In this document: piece by piece, positions 8,336 to 18,069 of the stretch
How the letters are laid out: the number at the start of each line of letters is the position of its first letter
Position numbering within the stretch: the first letter of the stretch is position 1
Origin: Nitrospirota bacterium
Lineage (GTDB): Bacteria; Nitrospirota; Thermodesulfovibrionia; Thermodesulfovibrionales; Dissulfurispiraceae
DNA: 64,000 bases
NCBI GenBank assembly: GCA_015233365.1
Contig: JADFXU010000001.1
Location: 91,283-155,282 of the forward strand
Direction of reading: 5' to 3'
Position numbers and translations under genes: made by a program
Notes under the pieces: generated by a model
Seen by the model: only the letters and a program-made list of their open reading frames with translations
Told to the model about the DNA's origin: nothing
Database searches by the model: none

Positions 8336-8412
8336 GACCGTAATGCGTAATCCACGACGCATGATCAGTAACACCACTAAAAGGCCGTGATCCGTGATGC
8401 GTAACACGTCAC
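8336..8412. repeat. 7-bp CGTAATG/GTGATGC-family array between cheR and the receiver gene
   Basis: CGTAATG, CGTAATC, CACGACG, CATGATC and, in the second half, GTGATCC, GTGATGC, GTAACAC, GTCACAG. The halves are partly complementary (CGTAATC...GTGATGCG). Confidence 0.65.
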
Positions 8413-8417
8413 AGCCT

Positions 8418-9248
8418 TTACACTTTTTGATATATAATCACTTTATTTATCACCACAGGCCGGAAAGCCCTCGTAACATTATGGAGGCTTTCAGATGTGC
8501 CGACAAAGAGATAACCCCCGGGCCTGAGCGCATCATACAAATGTGATACTACTTTTTGCTTGGCCTTATCGTCAAAATAAATAAGTACATTCCGGCAGAA
8601 AATTATATCAACCCCGCGTATCATCCTGACATCTCTTTCTTCTATCAGGTTTACCTTGGAAAATCTTACCAGGGATTTGACGGCCGGCGATAAAGTATAT
8701 TGCTGGTTTGAGTCTGTAAAATATTTCTTCAAATAAGTCGCCGGGATATTCCGGATGGCATAGGAACCATAAATTCCTGCACGCGCAGATGCCAGCACCG
8801 ATTCGCTGATATCGGAAGCGTATATCTCCTTTTTGAATCCGCTGAGTTCGGGTTTCTCGAGAAGGACCATGGATAAAGTGTATGGTTCCTCTCCCGTAGA
8901 AGACGCAGCAGACCATATTTTGATGTCCTTGCGGCCCGAATTCGTATTTTCGGCAGAGATCCGGCCCAATAATTCGCCGCCGAATACATCAAATTGCTGC
9001 GGCTCGCGGAAGAAAAAAGTCTCATTCGTAGTAATTAAATCAAAGAGGCACTGAAGTTCCCGGCGGTCGGAATCATACTTGAGATTATACAGGTAATCTT
9101 CATAGCCCTTCAGATTCTTTTCCTGTACTCTCCTGCCGAGTCTGTTTTCAAGGAAATATTTCTTATTGTCCGGAATGAAAATACCGCTCTTTTCGTAAAT
9201 AAAGTCCCTGAACTGTTTAAATCCCTCATCATTCATCGAGATGGTCAT
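8418..9248 (-). CDS. cheR: CheR, chemoreceptor glutamate methyltransferase
   Basis: 276 aa, the usual length. It methylates receptor glutamates using S-adenosylmethionine. The N-terminal helical domain spans about residues 1-80. The SAM fold follows with IWSAASSTGEEPYTLSMVL (the CheR glycine/acidic motif), DISESVLASARAGIY and VDIIFCRNVLIYFD. ATG 9248 overlaps the stop of the HEAT-repeat gene (ATGA), so the two are translationally coupled. Partner of CheB at 3360. Confidence 0.96.
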   Translation of the reverse strand: MTISMNDEGFKQFRDFIYEKSGIFIPDNKKYFLENRLGRRVQEKNLKGYEDYLYNLKYDSDRRELQCLFDLITTNETFFFREPQQFDVFGGELLGRISAENTNSGRKDIKIWSAASSTGEEPYTLSMVLLEKPELSGFKKEIYASDISESVLASARAGIYGSYAIRNIPATYLKKYFTDSNQQYTLSPAVKSLVRFSKVNLIEERDVRMIRGVDIIFCRNVLIYFDDKAKQKVVSHLYDALRPGGYLFVGTSESLHNVTRAFRPVVINKVIIYQKV

Positions 9249-11092
9249 AGAGAATTGAGAGCCTCCCTGATTTTCTCCTGAACATCCATGTTATGATGGT
9301 CCTCATGCCGGGAGAGGGCCTCATAAGCTTCCCGTCCACCAAGTTCAACAATGGCATCGATGGCAGACATGACCACAGGAATAAACTCGTCAAGAAGCAG
9401 CGGCGCTATTTGGTCGATTGCAGTCTCTCTCTCGCAGGAGAAGGCGACGGTCTTGACCGCATAAAAGCGGACCCATGGGTCGTCGTCCCGAAGAGAATCG
9501 AAAAGTTTCGGCGAGCAGCAATGCGCCTCTCCAAGACCGACTACCGCGGCTTTCCGTACATCCGCATCACTGTCTCCCAAAAACCGGGAAAGCCACAAAG
9601 TTGCCTGTTCGGTCGCCGTCCGGCCCAGGCCGTTTATAGCGGCAATTTTCACTTTCTTCTCCGGGTCTTCGCTCAGTTTGCACAGAATAACTTCGTCCGT
9701 TACTGTTTTGGCTATTATCTCGCGGACCTGGGTGCTGTACAGAGTAACATCAGAAAGGAATCTTTCGGCATCTATCTGGATCAGCGATCCGACAATTCTT
9801 TCAAGCACGTCATAATACTTCTCTATATCCATGAGTTCCAGGAGCGGTTTATATGCTTCTTTTGATCGTATGGCCCCGAGGGCCTCAATTGCCAGCCGCC
9901 TTACATGAGCATCGACATCGCGCTGAGATGTCTCAAGAAGCGGGTCTATAGACTCGGAAGCTCCTATGGCGCCAAGCGCCTGGGTCGAAGCACGTCTCAA
10001 ATCCCTCCTCGCGTCATTCAAATATCCGATAAGCCGGGGGACTGCTTTTGCGCTCTTTATTTCGCCCAGGATTTCTATGGCAAAGGACATCCCCCGGTAC
10101 TTCATGCCTGAAGACTCCAGCAATTCCAGGAGTTCATTTTCGGAATCAATGGCCTTGAGGGTCGCTTTCAACTTTGATATTCTTTCTTCATTGTCCGGCA
10201 ATGACGGATCGAGAGCGCCTGCGAGGTCAACAATCAGGTCAACAGCTTCCACGCAATTCAGGGCCTCTATCCCTTTGAGGGCCACCTCCTTGTCTTCCCA
10301 TTCCCCAACTTTGAGCATAGCAAGCAGGTAGTCCGAGACATTTGACATGTCGGGGGTAATGCCTATTTTGATGAGGCTCTTTATTACGGTATTCCTTTCT
10401 TCATCCGGAGCGTGCTGCAGATAAGCGGCAAGCCGGTCAGCCGCCTTATCCGAGCGGAGTTTGCCGAGCGTCTCGATAGCCTCATGCCGGACAACTTCCG
10501 AAGGGAGTTCAAGCAACGAGGCTATCCGCTCCACGGCACTGTCATCTTTTAGTTCTCCAAGCGCCTCCAGTACGGAAAAGCAGACCCATTCCTCATCGTC
10601 CAGGGCATCAATCAGTTCCGGAACAGCCTGCTTATATCCGAGCAGGCCGAGGGCCCTTGCCGCAGCAGCCCGTACATTACTGTTGCCGTCCCTGAGCAGC
10701 GGGACGATAAACGCCGGAGCAATGCTTTCATTTATATCGGCCAGGAGATCAATAGCGAACTTTCTCACGTCATCATCTTTGTCTTTAAGAAGCGGATAAA
10801 GAAACGGCACAGATACTCTCCCCAGTTTCGTAAGTATGATCAGGGCAGTGTTTCTAAGATAGGTATTTTCCCGCAAGAGAGGCAATACCATGTAAGCGGT
10901 CACCTCTCCGCCGATGGCGATGAGAGACCTCATAGCGGCATCCTGCACACCGACATTCTCATCGCTGAGCGCCTTTATCAGCGGATAGACCGCCCTCTCG
11001 TCACCGGCTGCCAGTTCTTCAATTATCCGCTTTCTGACGGAAGGATTTTTATCCTTAAGTTTCTGAATCAACTTTTTGATGTTCTTTGCCAC
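9245..11092 (-). CDS. HEAT-repeat protein coupled to cheR
   Basis: 615 aa composed almost wholly of HEAT/PBS-lyase-like helical repeats of about 31 residues (patterns such as DENVGVQDAAMRSLIAIGG, RAAAARALGLLG, DADVRKAAVVGLGEAH). No signal peptide or membrane span. Such alpha-solenoids are protein-binding scaffolds; a role in assembling or regulating the chemotaxis array is inferred only from overlap with cheR. It starts a new block after a 206-base gap behind fliA. I saw no clear promoter in that gap, only AT-rich sequence and a poly-T run. Confidence 0.85.
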   Translation of the reverse strand: MAKNIKKLIQKLKDKNPSVRKRIIEELAAGDERAVYPLIKALSDENVGVQDAAMRSLIAIGGEVTAYMVLPLLRENTYLRNTALIILTKLGRVSVPFLYPLLKDKDDDVRKFAIDLLADINESIAPAFIVPLLRDGNSNVRAAAARALGLLGYKQAVPELIDALDDEEWVCFSVLEALGELKDDSAVERIASLLELPSEVVRHEAIETLGKLRSDKAADRLAAYLQHAPDEERNTVIKSLIKIGITPDMSNVSDYLLAMLKVGEWEDKEVALKGIEALNCVEAVDLIVDLAGALDPSLPDNEERISKLKATLKAIDSENELLELLESSGMKYRGMSFAIEILGEIKSAKAVPRLIGYLNDARRDLRRASTQALGAIGASESIDPLLETSQRDVDAHVRRLAIEALGAIRSKEAYKPLLELMDIEKYYDVLERIVGSLIQIDAERFLSDVTLYSTQVREIIAKTVTDEVILCKLSEDPEKKVKIAAINGLGRTATEQATLWLSRFLGDSDADVRKAAVVGLGEAHCCSPKLFDSLRDDDPWVRFYAVKTVAFSCERETAIDQIAPLLLDEFIPVVMSAIDAIVELGGREAYEALSRHEDHHNMDVQEKIREALNSL

Positions 11093-11298
11093 GTGATCAG
11101 CCTCCGAATGAACCTCCAGGCAGCTAGCTGTGGGGTATCATACGTTTTTTTACGATAAAACGCCAAACGCACCACATTATATCGAACGTTATAGCATATA
11201 TAATCTACATCAGACTATTCAAGAGCAAAAAAAAACCGGGGGTACTCCACGCTGAACATTCGACGCCTGACCGACAGTAGGCGACTTAAGCGCGCGTT

Positions 11299-12021
11299 TT
11301 ATTTGAATTCTTCCATAACAGACCTCAGCTTCAAAAGGGCCTTGCCGTGGAGCTGGCAAACTCTCGATTCGCTGATATCCAGGACTTTCCCTATTTCCTT
11401 CATGGTGAGTTCTTCATAATAATATAGTGTCAGCACAAGCCTTTCTTTTTCCGGCAGCGCATCAATGGCGCTGCCGAGGACTGTTCGTAATTCTTTCAGA
11501 TTGAGCTCATCGAGAATACTTTTGCCTTCTTTATCTGAAATGCACTCCAGTATGTCCAGTGATTCACCTTCATTGTTAGTCATTCCAAGGTCTTCCAGAT
11601 TCATCATATGCATGGTGTTGGCAGTAGATAATGTTTTGTAAAGCTCCTCAAGGGGTATATTCAGCTTTTCAGCAACTTCCTCGTCACTGGCACTGCGATT
11701 AAGCTCCTTCTCCAGTAATGAGTAGGTCTGTCTCGCCTCATCCAGCTTTTTTCTGGCATCCTTGGACACCCACTGCATGGAACGAATTTCATCAATAATG
11801 GCGCCCCGTATCCTGAAATCCGCAAAAGTGCTCAAACTCGCATTCAAAGAGGGATTATATCGTTCTATTGCCTCCAGAAGACCTATTATTCCCGCGGATA
11901 CAAGGTCTTCGATACTCAATTCAGGCGGAAGATAAAAACCATACCTGGAAGCATAGTATTTCACTCTCGGCAGGAATTTATCGACTATTTGTTCTTTCTC
12001 TATCTCGGATATTTTTCCCAT
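11299..12021 (-). CDS. fliA: FliA, sigma-28 factor
   Basis: 240 aa, standard for FliA. It directs RNA polymerase to late flagellar genes. Region 2 is visible as SLSTFADFRIRGAIIDEIRS followed by MQWVSKDARK, region 3 as SDEEVAEKLNIPLEELY, and region 4 as LPEKERLVLTLYYYEELTMK with the HTH ISESRVCQLHGKALLKL. It lies at the end of the flhB-flhA-flhF-flhG-fliA run, a common order. Its predicted target in this window is the promoter at 2359-2385. A FlgM gene was not found. Confidence 0.97.
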   Translation of the reverse strand: MGKISEIEKEQIVDKFLPRVKYYASRYGFYLPPELSIEDLVSAGIIGLLEAIERYNPSLNASLSTFADFRIRGAIIDEIRSMQWVSKDARKKLDEARQTYSLLEKELNRSASDEEVAEKLNIPLEELYKTLSTANTMHMMNLEDLGMTNNEGESLDILECISDKEGKSILDELNLKELRTVLGSAIDALPEKERLVLTLYYYEELTMKEIGKVLDISESRVCQLHGKALLKLRSVMEEFK

Positions 12022-12041
12022 GAATTTAAATTCACTGCTTT

Positions 12042-12851
12042 TTATTTTACCCTGAGCGCCTTCCTCAAAAAGAATTGTATGTTCCCCTTAACATCACTGA
12101 TCGGATTTTCGATCAGCCTTTTCCCAATTACGGCAAGTTTCTTTGAAAATGCACTGTTCGGGTACATGGCAATATAGCCTTTCTGGGCAATAATTGCATC
12201 TTTTACATGCTGCTCATATGGCAGGTAGCCGATGTAGTCCACAGAGAGTTTCAGGAATTTGTCCGCCACGATCGCCAGCTTTCTGAACGTGTCAAACGCC
12301 TCCTTTTCAGAACGCGCAGTGTTGACAAGTACCCTGAAGTTCTTTTCTCCAAAATCCCTTGACAGCACCTTTATGAGGGCATAAGCGTCCGCCAGCGACG
12401 TAGGCTCCGGAGTGACTATCACAACTGTCTCCTGGGCCGCGCTGCAGAAAAAAAGCACATTATCCGCTATTCCGGCTCCTGTGTCGATCAGAAAGATATC
12501 AAATGGCATATCGAAGTTGTCAAGTTCGGCTACAAGTTTCAGGCGGCTGCTGTCTGAAAGTTCCGTCAACTCCCTGACGCCTGAACTTGCAGGCAGAATC
12601 ATTATGCCCAAGGGACCGTTCACAATAATTTCTTTTATTGTCTTCTCACCTTTCAGCACGTGTTTCAGATTGAATTTAGGCGCTATGCCGAACAGCACAT
12701 CTATGTTGCTCAAGCCAAGATCGGCGTCAAGAATAAGCACCCTTTTATTCAGGCTGGCATAAAACAAGGCAAGGTTTGCAACGAAATTAGTTTTTCCGAC
12801 CCCGCCTTTTCCACTCGAAACAGCTATGATACGTGGTCCTGGGTTCGTCAT
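12042..12851 (-). CDS. flhG: FlhG (FleN/YlxH), MinD-like ATPase controlling flagellar number
   Basis: 269 aa. Walker A is AVSSGKGGVGKTNF, switch regions follow in LILDADLGLSNIDVLFG and FLIDTGAGI, and a C-terminal amphipathic stretch (KGNIQFFLRKALRVK) could bind membrane. FlhG limits flagellar number and stimulates FlhF. The protein begins only nine residues before the first strand, so the N-terminal DQAxxLR helix that activates FlhF in Bacillus and other FlhG proteins is missing. The start overlaps the flhF stop by one base. It is between flhF and fliA, as usual. Confidence 0.95.
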   Translation of the reverse strand: MTNPGPRIIAVSSGKGGVGKTNFVANLALFYASLNKRVLILDADLGLSNIDVLFGIAPKFNLKHVLKGEKTIKEIIVNGPLGIMILPASSGVRELTELSDSSRLKLVAELDNFDMPFDIFLIDTGAGIADNVLFFCSAAQETVVIVTPEPTSLADAYALIKVLSRDFGEKNFRVLVNTARSEKEAFDTFRKLAIVADKFLKLSVDYIGYLPYEQHVKDAIIAQKGYIAMYPNSAFSKKLAVIGKRLIENPISDVKGNIQFFLRKALRVK

Positions 12852-13888
12852 TATATCCCTCCAACAATCAGGCCGGCAAGAAAGTCCGAGGTCGGGACCC
12901 TTATGTCGTCCGGCACACCTGGCCCGGTAGTAATAAATGAAAGCGGCCTGCTTGTAAGCATTGAAATGTTATAAAGGCCCCCGTAATGAGTGGCCATATC
13001 GAGTTTTGTAAATCCGATTGAGTCGATCATATCGACATTGCATTTCTGCCAGGATTTAAGGGCCGAAGGCACACTCATCGATGAATCTATAAGGAAGCAT
13101 TTTTTGACGGGGAACCCGGAAGGAAATATATCGTGTATATCCTCCAAAATATCACTGAATTGGGCCCCGGGGGTGTCGATGAGCAGCGCCCCCTTCTTCA
13201 TCTCCTTATATAATATTTTCGGCAAATCACTTATTCTTTTCACGACCCTCAACGGGCATCTCAGTTGCTGCGAAAGCTCTTTCATGTTCGCAACAGAGCC
13301 GATCCTGTCGGCGTCCAGCGAAATAAGGTTAAAAGGCTTTCTTTTCGACGCAAAGAGATGAGCAACTTTTGAAAAAGTCGTGGTTTTGCCTACGCCGGGA
13401 GGTCCCAGAAATATCAGCCCGCTTTCTTCAGCAGGCAAAAGCCCCTGTACTTTGATATCACCCTTTATGCTGTTCTTCAGGCTGTCAAGTGTTTCCTGGG
13501 ACCTTTCCAGCAAAATGATTGCAAACTGGGTATCGACCCCCTGCCTTACAAGCAGGTTAAAAAGTCCCTTCTTGTCCTTTCCAATTCTGAGAGCAGGCAC
13601 AATCGGCCGCAGGGTCTCTTTCAGATAGCAGACCTCTTCTCTGAGTCCTTTTATCTCCTTCAAAAGGTCCCCCATATCAGAAGAAGGGGCCGCTTCAGGA
13701 GCCTCAGGGGAAACACCGTCATTCTCATCCAGGGCAACGGTAACTTCCACGGCCTCTTTATTAAGCATTCCAAACGGACCGCTTTTTACCGATTTGCTGG
13801 ACAATATTATTGCGTCCGAACCAAGTTCTCTTTTTACAGTCTCTAACGCCTCTTTAAAACTCCGCCCGACAAATTTCTTGATCCTCAT
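12851..13888 (-). CDS. flhF: FlhF, SRP-type GTPase for flagellar positioning
   Basis: 345 aa. The N-terminal basic B region (MRIKKFVGRSFKEALETVKR, typical FlhF start) is followed by an acidic linker and the NG domain. GTPase motifs: G1 FLGPPGVGKTTTFSKVA, the insertion-box region LISLDADRIGSV, G3 LIDTPGA, G4 FTKLD, G5 near ITTGPGVPDDI. FlhF marks the site, usually a pole, where the basal body forms. It lies 10 bases after flhA and overlaps flhG. Presence of FlhF and FlhG argues for polar flagellation. Confidence 0.95.
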   Translation of the reverse strand: MRIKKFVGRSFKEALETVKRELGSDAIILSSKSVKSGPFGMLNKEAVEVTVALDENDGVSPEAPEAAPSSDMGDLLKEIKGLREEVCYLKETLRPIVPALRIGKDKKGLFNLLVRQGVDTQFAIILLERSQETLDSLKNSIKGDIKVQGLLPAEESGLIFLGPPGVGKTTTFSKVAHLFASKRKPFNLISLDADRIGSVANMKELSQQLRCPLRVVKRISDLPKILYKEMKKGALLIDTPGAQFSDILEDIHDIFPSGFPVKKCFLIDSSMSVPSALKSWQKCNVDMIDSIGFTKLDMATHYGGLYNISMLTSRPLSFITTGPGVPDDIRVPTSDFLAGLIVGGI

Positions 13889-13898
13889 CGCACCCCCT

Positions 13899-15944
13899 TT
13901 ATTCCATCTTCAGCGTGCCAATAGAATATACCTGTGTATTAGGCGTAATCTCTCCATGTGATATAATCATAATACTGCCCGAAATCCTTTCAGCGAGTTT
14001 CTTCAGAAATCTCCTGATCGAGGGGGAACAAAGCACGACCGGCTGATAACCCTTGCGCACACCGTCCTCATAATTTCGTTTAAGGTTTTCGCTGATCTTG
14101 TCGGAGGTCGCCGGATCAAGAGCAAGATAAGAACCTTGCGGAGTGCTCTGGACAGCCTCAATTATCTGCCGCTCGACTTTCGGATCAACCAAAATAACCG
14201 ATATCGAACCATCGGTCCCCTGCAATTGCTTTGTGATGCTCCGCGCGAGCGCCTGCCTGACATACTCGGTCAACACGTCAGGGTCCTTGGCGACCGCCGC
14301 ATAATCCGAAAGTGTTTCAAGTATTGTTTGAAGGTCCCTTACGGAAATTCTTTCTCTCATGAGATTTTGGAGCACTTTCTGAACAGCGCTTAAGCTCAGC
14401 AGGCCGGGGACAAGGTCCTCCACCACTTTGGGCTGGGTCTTGGCAAGATTATCAAGGAGCTTCTGCACGTCCTGTTTGCCCAACAATTCATTAGAATAAT
14501 TCTTGATTAATTCGGTGAGGTGCGTCGCAATGACCGAAGGGACATCAACGACCGTATAACCGGCGAGCTGCGCTTCCTCCATGACCCTTTCATCAATCCA
14601 GATCGCATTTAAGCCAAAAGCCGGGTCCTTTGCAGCTATGCCTTCAATCTTTGCCGTTTCCGTACCCGGTGCAATAGCAAGATACTTATTAAGCATTACC
14701 TCTGCCGAAGCAATCTCAACTCCTTTTATGAGTATTGAGTAAGCGTGAGGTTTCAACGACAGGTTATCTTTTATATGGACCGGCGGAACGATGAAACCCA
14801 TGTCCGTAACCATTTGTCTTCTGATTGCTTTTATCCTGTTCAAAAGAGGGCCGCCTTCCTCGACCAGCGGTATGAGCCCGTAGCCGATGTCCAGGGATAG
14901 CGGATCAATGGGCAGCAATGATTCCAGTGTTTCAGGCGCTTTTGCCTCTTCGGCCGCAGGCGCCGCCGCCTCTTTCTTAGCCGGGGCTTGCTTATTCAGA
15001 AAATATGCCGCTGCCCCGGTAACAGTCGCCAGCATCAGAAACGGTATATGGGGCAACCCGGGAATCAGTCCGAAAAAGCCCAGTATCCCGGCTGTAGTGC
15101 CCAGCACTTTGGCGTTCGTAAAAAGCTGTTTGACAACGTCGCTGCCGAGATTGGCTTCAGAAGCGGCCCTTGTGACAATAATACCCGCAGCGGTTGAGGT
15201 CACCAGTGCGGGGATCTGCGCAACCAGCCCTTCTCCTATGGTCAGTATCGTGTAAGTTTGCGCGGCTTCAGCCATAGGCATGCCTTTCTGGACGACCCCT
15301 ATGACAAACCCTCCAACAATATTGATTGCCATGATAATGATGGCGGCAACTGCATCTCCCCTCACAAACTTGCTCGCACCGTCCATGGCCCCGTAGAAAT
15401 CCGCCTCCCTGCTTATGTCCTGCCTTCTCTTCCGCGCTGTTTTATCATCTATGAGACCGGCGTTCAGGTCGGCATCTATACTCATTTGCTTGCCCGGCAT
15501 CGCATCGAGAGTAAAGCGTGCGGAGACCTCTGCAATCCTGCCGGCGCCCTTAGTAATGACTATGAAGTTTATGATTATCAATATGAAGAAAATAACAAAG
15601 CCTACAACAAAATTACCGCCAACCACAAACGCCCCGAAAGCCTTGATGACCATTCCCGCAGCCTCGATCCCGGAATCGCCCCTTGTGAGGATAAGCCTCG
15701 TAGAGGCAATGTTCAAAGAGAGCCTCAGCAGCGTCGCTACAAGCAGAATAGAAGGGAAGACCGAAAAATCAAGGGGTCTCTCCGTATATGCCGCCACAAG
15801 CAGTACAACTATGGACAGTGTTATGCTGAACGTCAAAAAGAGGTCGAGCATAAGAGACGGCACGGGAATAATCATCAACCCGAGAACCAGAACAATGCCG
15901 ACTGCCAGCATAATGTCGCTCTGTCTTAACAGTCTTTCAAACAT
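13899..15944 (-). CDS. flhA: FlhA, flagellar type III export gate
   Basis: 681 aa, near the family norm. Residues 1-320 hold about eight membrane spans; the signature RFTLDAMPGKQMSIDADLNA lies in the loop after span four. An Ala/Lys/Glu linker (AKKEAAAPAAEEAKAPE) joins a cytoplasmic domain (about residues 345-681) that docks export chaperones. It forms the nonameric ring under the FliPQR-FlhB gate. Lies 9 bases after flhB and 10 before flhF. Confidence 0.98.
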   Translation of the reverse strand: MFERLLRQSDIMLAVGIVLVLGLMIIPVPSLMLDLFLTFSITLSIVVLLVAAYTERPLDFSVFPSILLVATLLRLSLNIASTRLILTRGDSGIEAAGMVIKAFGAFVVGGNFVVGFVIFFILIIINFIVITKGAGRIAEVSARFTLDAMPGKQMSIDADLNAGLIDDKTARKRRQDISREADFYGAMDGASKFVRGDAVAAIIIMAINIVGGFVIGVVQKGMPMAEAAQTYTILTIGEGLVAQIPALVTSTAAGIIVTRAASEANLGSDVVKQLFTNAKVLGTTAGILGFFGLIPGLPHIPFLMLATVTGAAAYFLNKQAPAKKEAAAPAAEEAKAPETLESLLPIDPLSLDIGYGLIPLVEEGGPLLNRIKAIRRQMVTDMGFIVPPVHIKDNLSLKPHAYSILIKGVEIASAEVMLNKYLAIAPGTETAKIEGIAAKDPAFGLNAIWIDERVMEEAQLAGYTVVDVPSVIATHLTELIKNYSNELLGKQDVQKLLDNLAKTQPKVVEDLVPGLLSLSAVQKVLQNLMRERISVRDLQTILETLSDYAAVAKDPDVLTEYVRQALARSITKQLQGTDGSISVILVDPKVERQIIEAVQSTPQGSYLALDPATSDKISENLKRNYEDGVRKGYQPVVLCSPSIRRFLKKLAERISGSIMIISHGEITPNTQVYSIGTLKME

Positions 15945-15953
15945 AAAGCACGC

Positions 15954-17009
15954 TCATCCGACTTTCCCTTTTAGCTTATATACGTTTGCGAGTATTGCAG
16001 CCAATGCCTTATAAAAGACCTCCGGAATTTCCTGGTTAATATCAAGCTTGTATAGAGACCTGGCGAGCAATTTATCTTCAAACACAGGCACTCCATGTGT
16101 TTTTGCTATCTCCTTTATCTTCTCCGCGATGATGTTTGCCCCTTTGGCTGTTACAGCCGGGGCGCCCATGCTGGCCGAATCGTACTTAAGAGCAACGGCA
16201 TAATGGGTAGGGTTGGTAATCACTACATCAGCCTTTGGTACTTCCTGCATCATCCTTTTCCGTGCCATCTCTCTCTGCAGGCTCCTTATCCTTGCCTTGA
16301 TCCTGGGATCGCCCTCCATTTCCTTGTGTTCTTCTTTAACTTCCTGTTTCGTCATTCTCAGGTCGCGCAAGAATTTCCACCGCTGGTATGCGTAGTCTGC
16401 AACAGCAAAGATAGAGAGGACTATAACGGAAGTCAGAACAAGTTTTTTTACCTGCACATATGCAAATTGCGCAATACTCGAGATGTCCATGTCAATAAGA
16501 AGCGGAACAGTCACCGTCTCTTTTTTTAAAAGGTTATAGAGGACAAGGCCGAGGATCATTACTTTGAATATGCCTTTTGCCGCCTCAAAAAAAATATTAA
16601 GGCTGAAAAACTTCTTAATCCCCTTGAGCGGGTTGATTCGGGAGATATCGGGCGTCATAGGCTGGGTTGTTATTAAAAAACCGGTTTGCAGAAAGCCCAC
16701 AGTCATGACCGCTACGAGTAATGTCGCGAAGAATGGAGTCATCATGAACAAGGTTTTGATAGCATCGGTCCTGAATACTGTTACAAAAGAGGCATCAGTC
16801 AGCGAGACCTCAAAACCCCTTTTCAGCGCCATTTTCAAGTAGGAGGTAAGCATCGTGAACATAAAACCTCCGAAAGAAAGATACAAAAATACCACCCAGA
16901 CCGGCATGATGCCGACAATCTCCCGGCTTTGGGGAATTTGGCCCTGTTCACGCGCCTTTTCACGTCTTCGGCCCGTCGCCTGTTCTGTTTTTTCCTGCTC
17001 TTCAGCCAT
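15954..17009 (-). CDS. flhB: FlhB, export specificity switch
   Basis: 351 aa. N-terminal charged segment (EKTEQATGRRREKAREQGQI), four membrane spans, then the cytoplasmic domain with the self-cleavage site NPTH in VVITNPTHYAVALKYD. Cleavage between N and P lets the export apparatus switch from hook to filament substrates. It is 20 bases after fliR. Confidence 0.98.
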   Translation of the reverse strand: MAEEQEKTEQATGRRREKAREQGQIPQSREIVGIMPVWVVFLYLSFGGFMFTMLTSYLKMALKRGFEVSLTDASFVTVFRTDAIKTLFMMTPFFATLLVAVMTVGFLQTGFLITTQPMTPDISRINPLKGIKKFFSLNIFFEAAKGIFKVMILGLVLYNLLKKETVTVPLLIDMDISSIAQFAYVQVKKLVLTSVIVLSIFAVADYAYQRWKFLRDLRMTKQEVKEEHKEMEGDPRIKARIRSLQREMARKRMMQEVPKADVVITNPTHYAVALKYDSASMGAPAVTAKGANIIAEKIKEIAKTHGVPVFEDKLLARSLYKLDINQEIPEVFYKALAAILANVYKLKGKVG

Positions 17010-17029
17010 ATACTACCTCGTCGCCATTT

Positions 17030-17767
17030 TCATCTTGTTATAACCATTATGGTGTCTTTAACGTTTATGAATGCTTTTGAAATAACCATAATACTCACCG
17101 GAATTGACAAAATAATGAATATAATGCCCAGAGTTATGAGCAAAGGGAAACTTATGAAAAAAATGTTGGCTTGCGGAATAGTTTTTGAAAGAAATCCCAT
17201 CCCCAGATTTACCAGCAACTGCACCATCAACACCGGCGCCGCTATTTTAAATGCAATAGGGAAAAAAAACGCATTAAGTTTCATAACAGAACTGAACACG
17301 CCGGTATAGTGCAGGCTGGTGATATCGAAACTGCGCACTATACCCTCAATAAGATAAAAATGCACGTCGAACACAAAGAACAACACCATAGACAGCATTG
17401 TGTAAAATAGACTTAACGGGCTCAGCGTCTCGCCGAACGCCGGATTGAAGACTGCTGCCATTGTCAAACCCATGGCCAGGCTTATCCATTGGGCGGACAT
17501 CTCAATAGCGCCAAGGATTATTCGTGTGGTCAATCCCATGGCGGAGCCCACAAAAAAAGCCTCGAAAAGCGCCCTTGCCGGATCAGAGAAATCAACCTTG
17601 ACTATAGGAAGGAGCATCAGCGTAAGGGCTATGGAAAGGGCCGCCCTTATCATTACAGGTGTTTGCCGCGCTCCGATAAAGGGGATAAAAGACAGCATTA
17701 CCGCTATCCTGATGAATATGGGAATGAATTTATCCGCATAAATATTTATTAAGTTATATATTTCCAT
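17030..17767 (-). CDS. fliR: FliR, export gate membrane protein
   Basis: 245 aa, highly hydrophobic, with about six spans and family stretches such as AVMLSFIPFIGARQTPVMIR and AMGLTMAAVFNPAFG. FliR combines with FliP and FliQ in the helical export gate. Start ATG at 17767, 32 bases after fliQ. Confidence 0.95.
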   Translation of the reverse strand: MEIYNLINIYADKFIPIFIRIAVMLSFIPFIGARQTPVMIRAALSIALTLMLLPIVKVDFSDPARALFEAFFVGSAMGLTTRIILGAIEMSAQWISLAMGLTMAAVFNPAFGETLSPLSLFYTMLSMVLFFVFDVHFYLIEGIVRSFDITSLHYTGVFSSVMKLNAFFFPIAFKIAAPVLMVQLLVNLGMGFLSKTIPQANIFFISFPLLITLGIIFIILSIPVSIMVISKAFINVKDTIMVITR

Positions 17768-17799
17768 ATTGCTTGCCTATACCTTTGCCTTTACCTGTT

Positions 17800-18069
17800 T
17801 CATTTCACATATAACGGAAGATTTTCGAAAATGCTTCTTGTAAAACCGAGCATTACCTTTACCATCCAGGGCAGCGCAACAAGCAACGTGATAAAGACCG
17901 CAATGATTTTTGGAACAAAGGTTATAGTCATCTCCTGGATTTGTGTAATCGACTGAAAAATGCTTATCATCAATCCGATGATAAGACTTACCAATAACAC
18001 GGGACCGCCTACAAGCAAAATAGTTTCAAATGCCTGTCTCGAAACCTGGGTTAACAGTTCAATGGTCAT
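17800..18069 (-). CDS. fliQ: FliQ, export gate membrane protein
   Basis: 89 aa from ATG 18069 (MTIELLTQVSRQAFETILLV), the normal FliQ length and start. A longer frame begins at 18108 but lies inside fliP. Two membrane hairpin helices are visible, with the loop SITQIQEMTITFVPK, the FliQ/SctS signature. ATGA overlap with the fliP stop indicates coupled translation. Confidence 0.96.
   Translation of the reverse strand: MTIELLTQVSRQAFETILLVGGPVLLVSLIIGLMISIFQSITQIQEMTITFVPKIIAVFITLLVALPWMVKVMLGFTRSIFENLPLYVK

Noticed and set aside
11225..11250. Poly-T run after CCCCCGG on the minus strand, possible terminator of the fliA operon
   Set aside because: No convincing stem directly before the T-run; the nearest inverted arms are 5 bp and 25 bases away.
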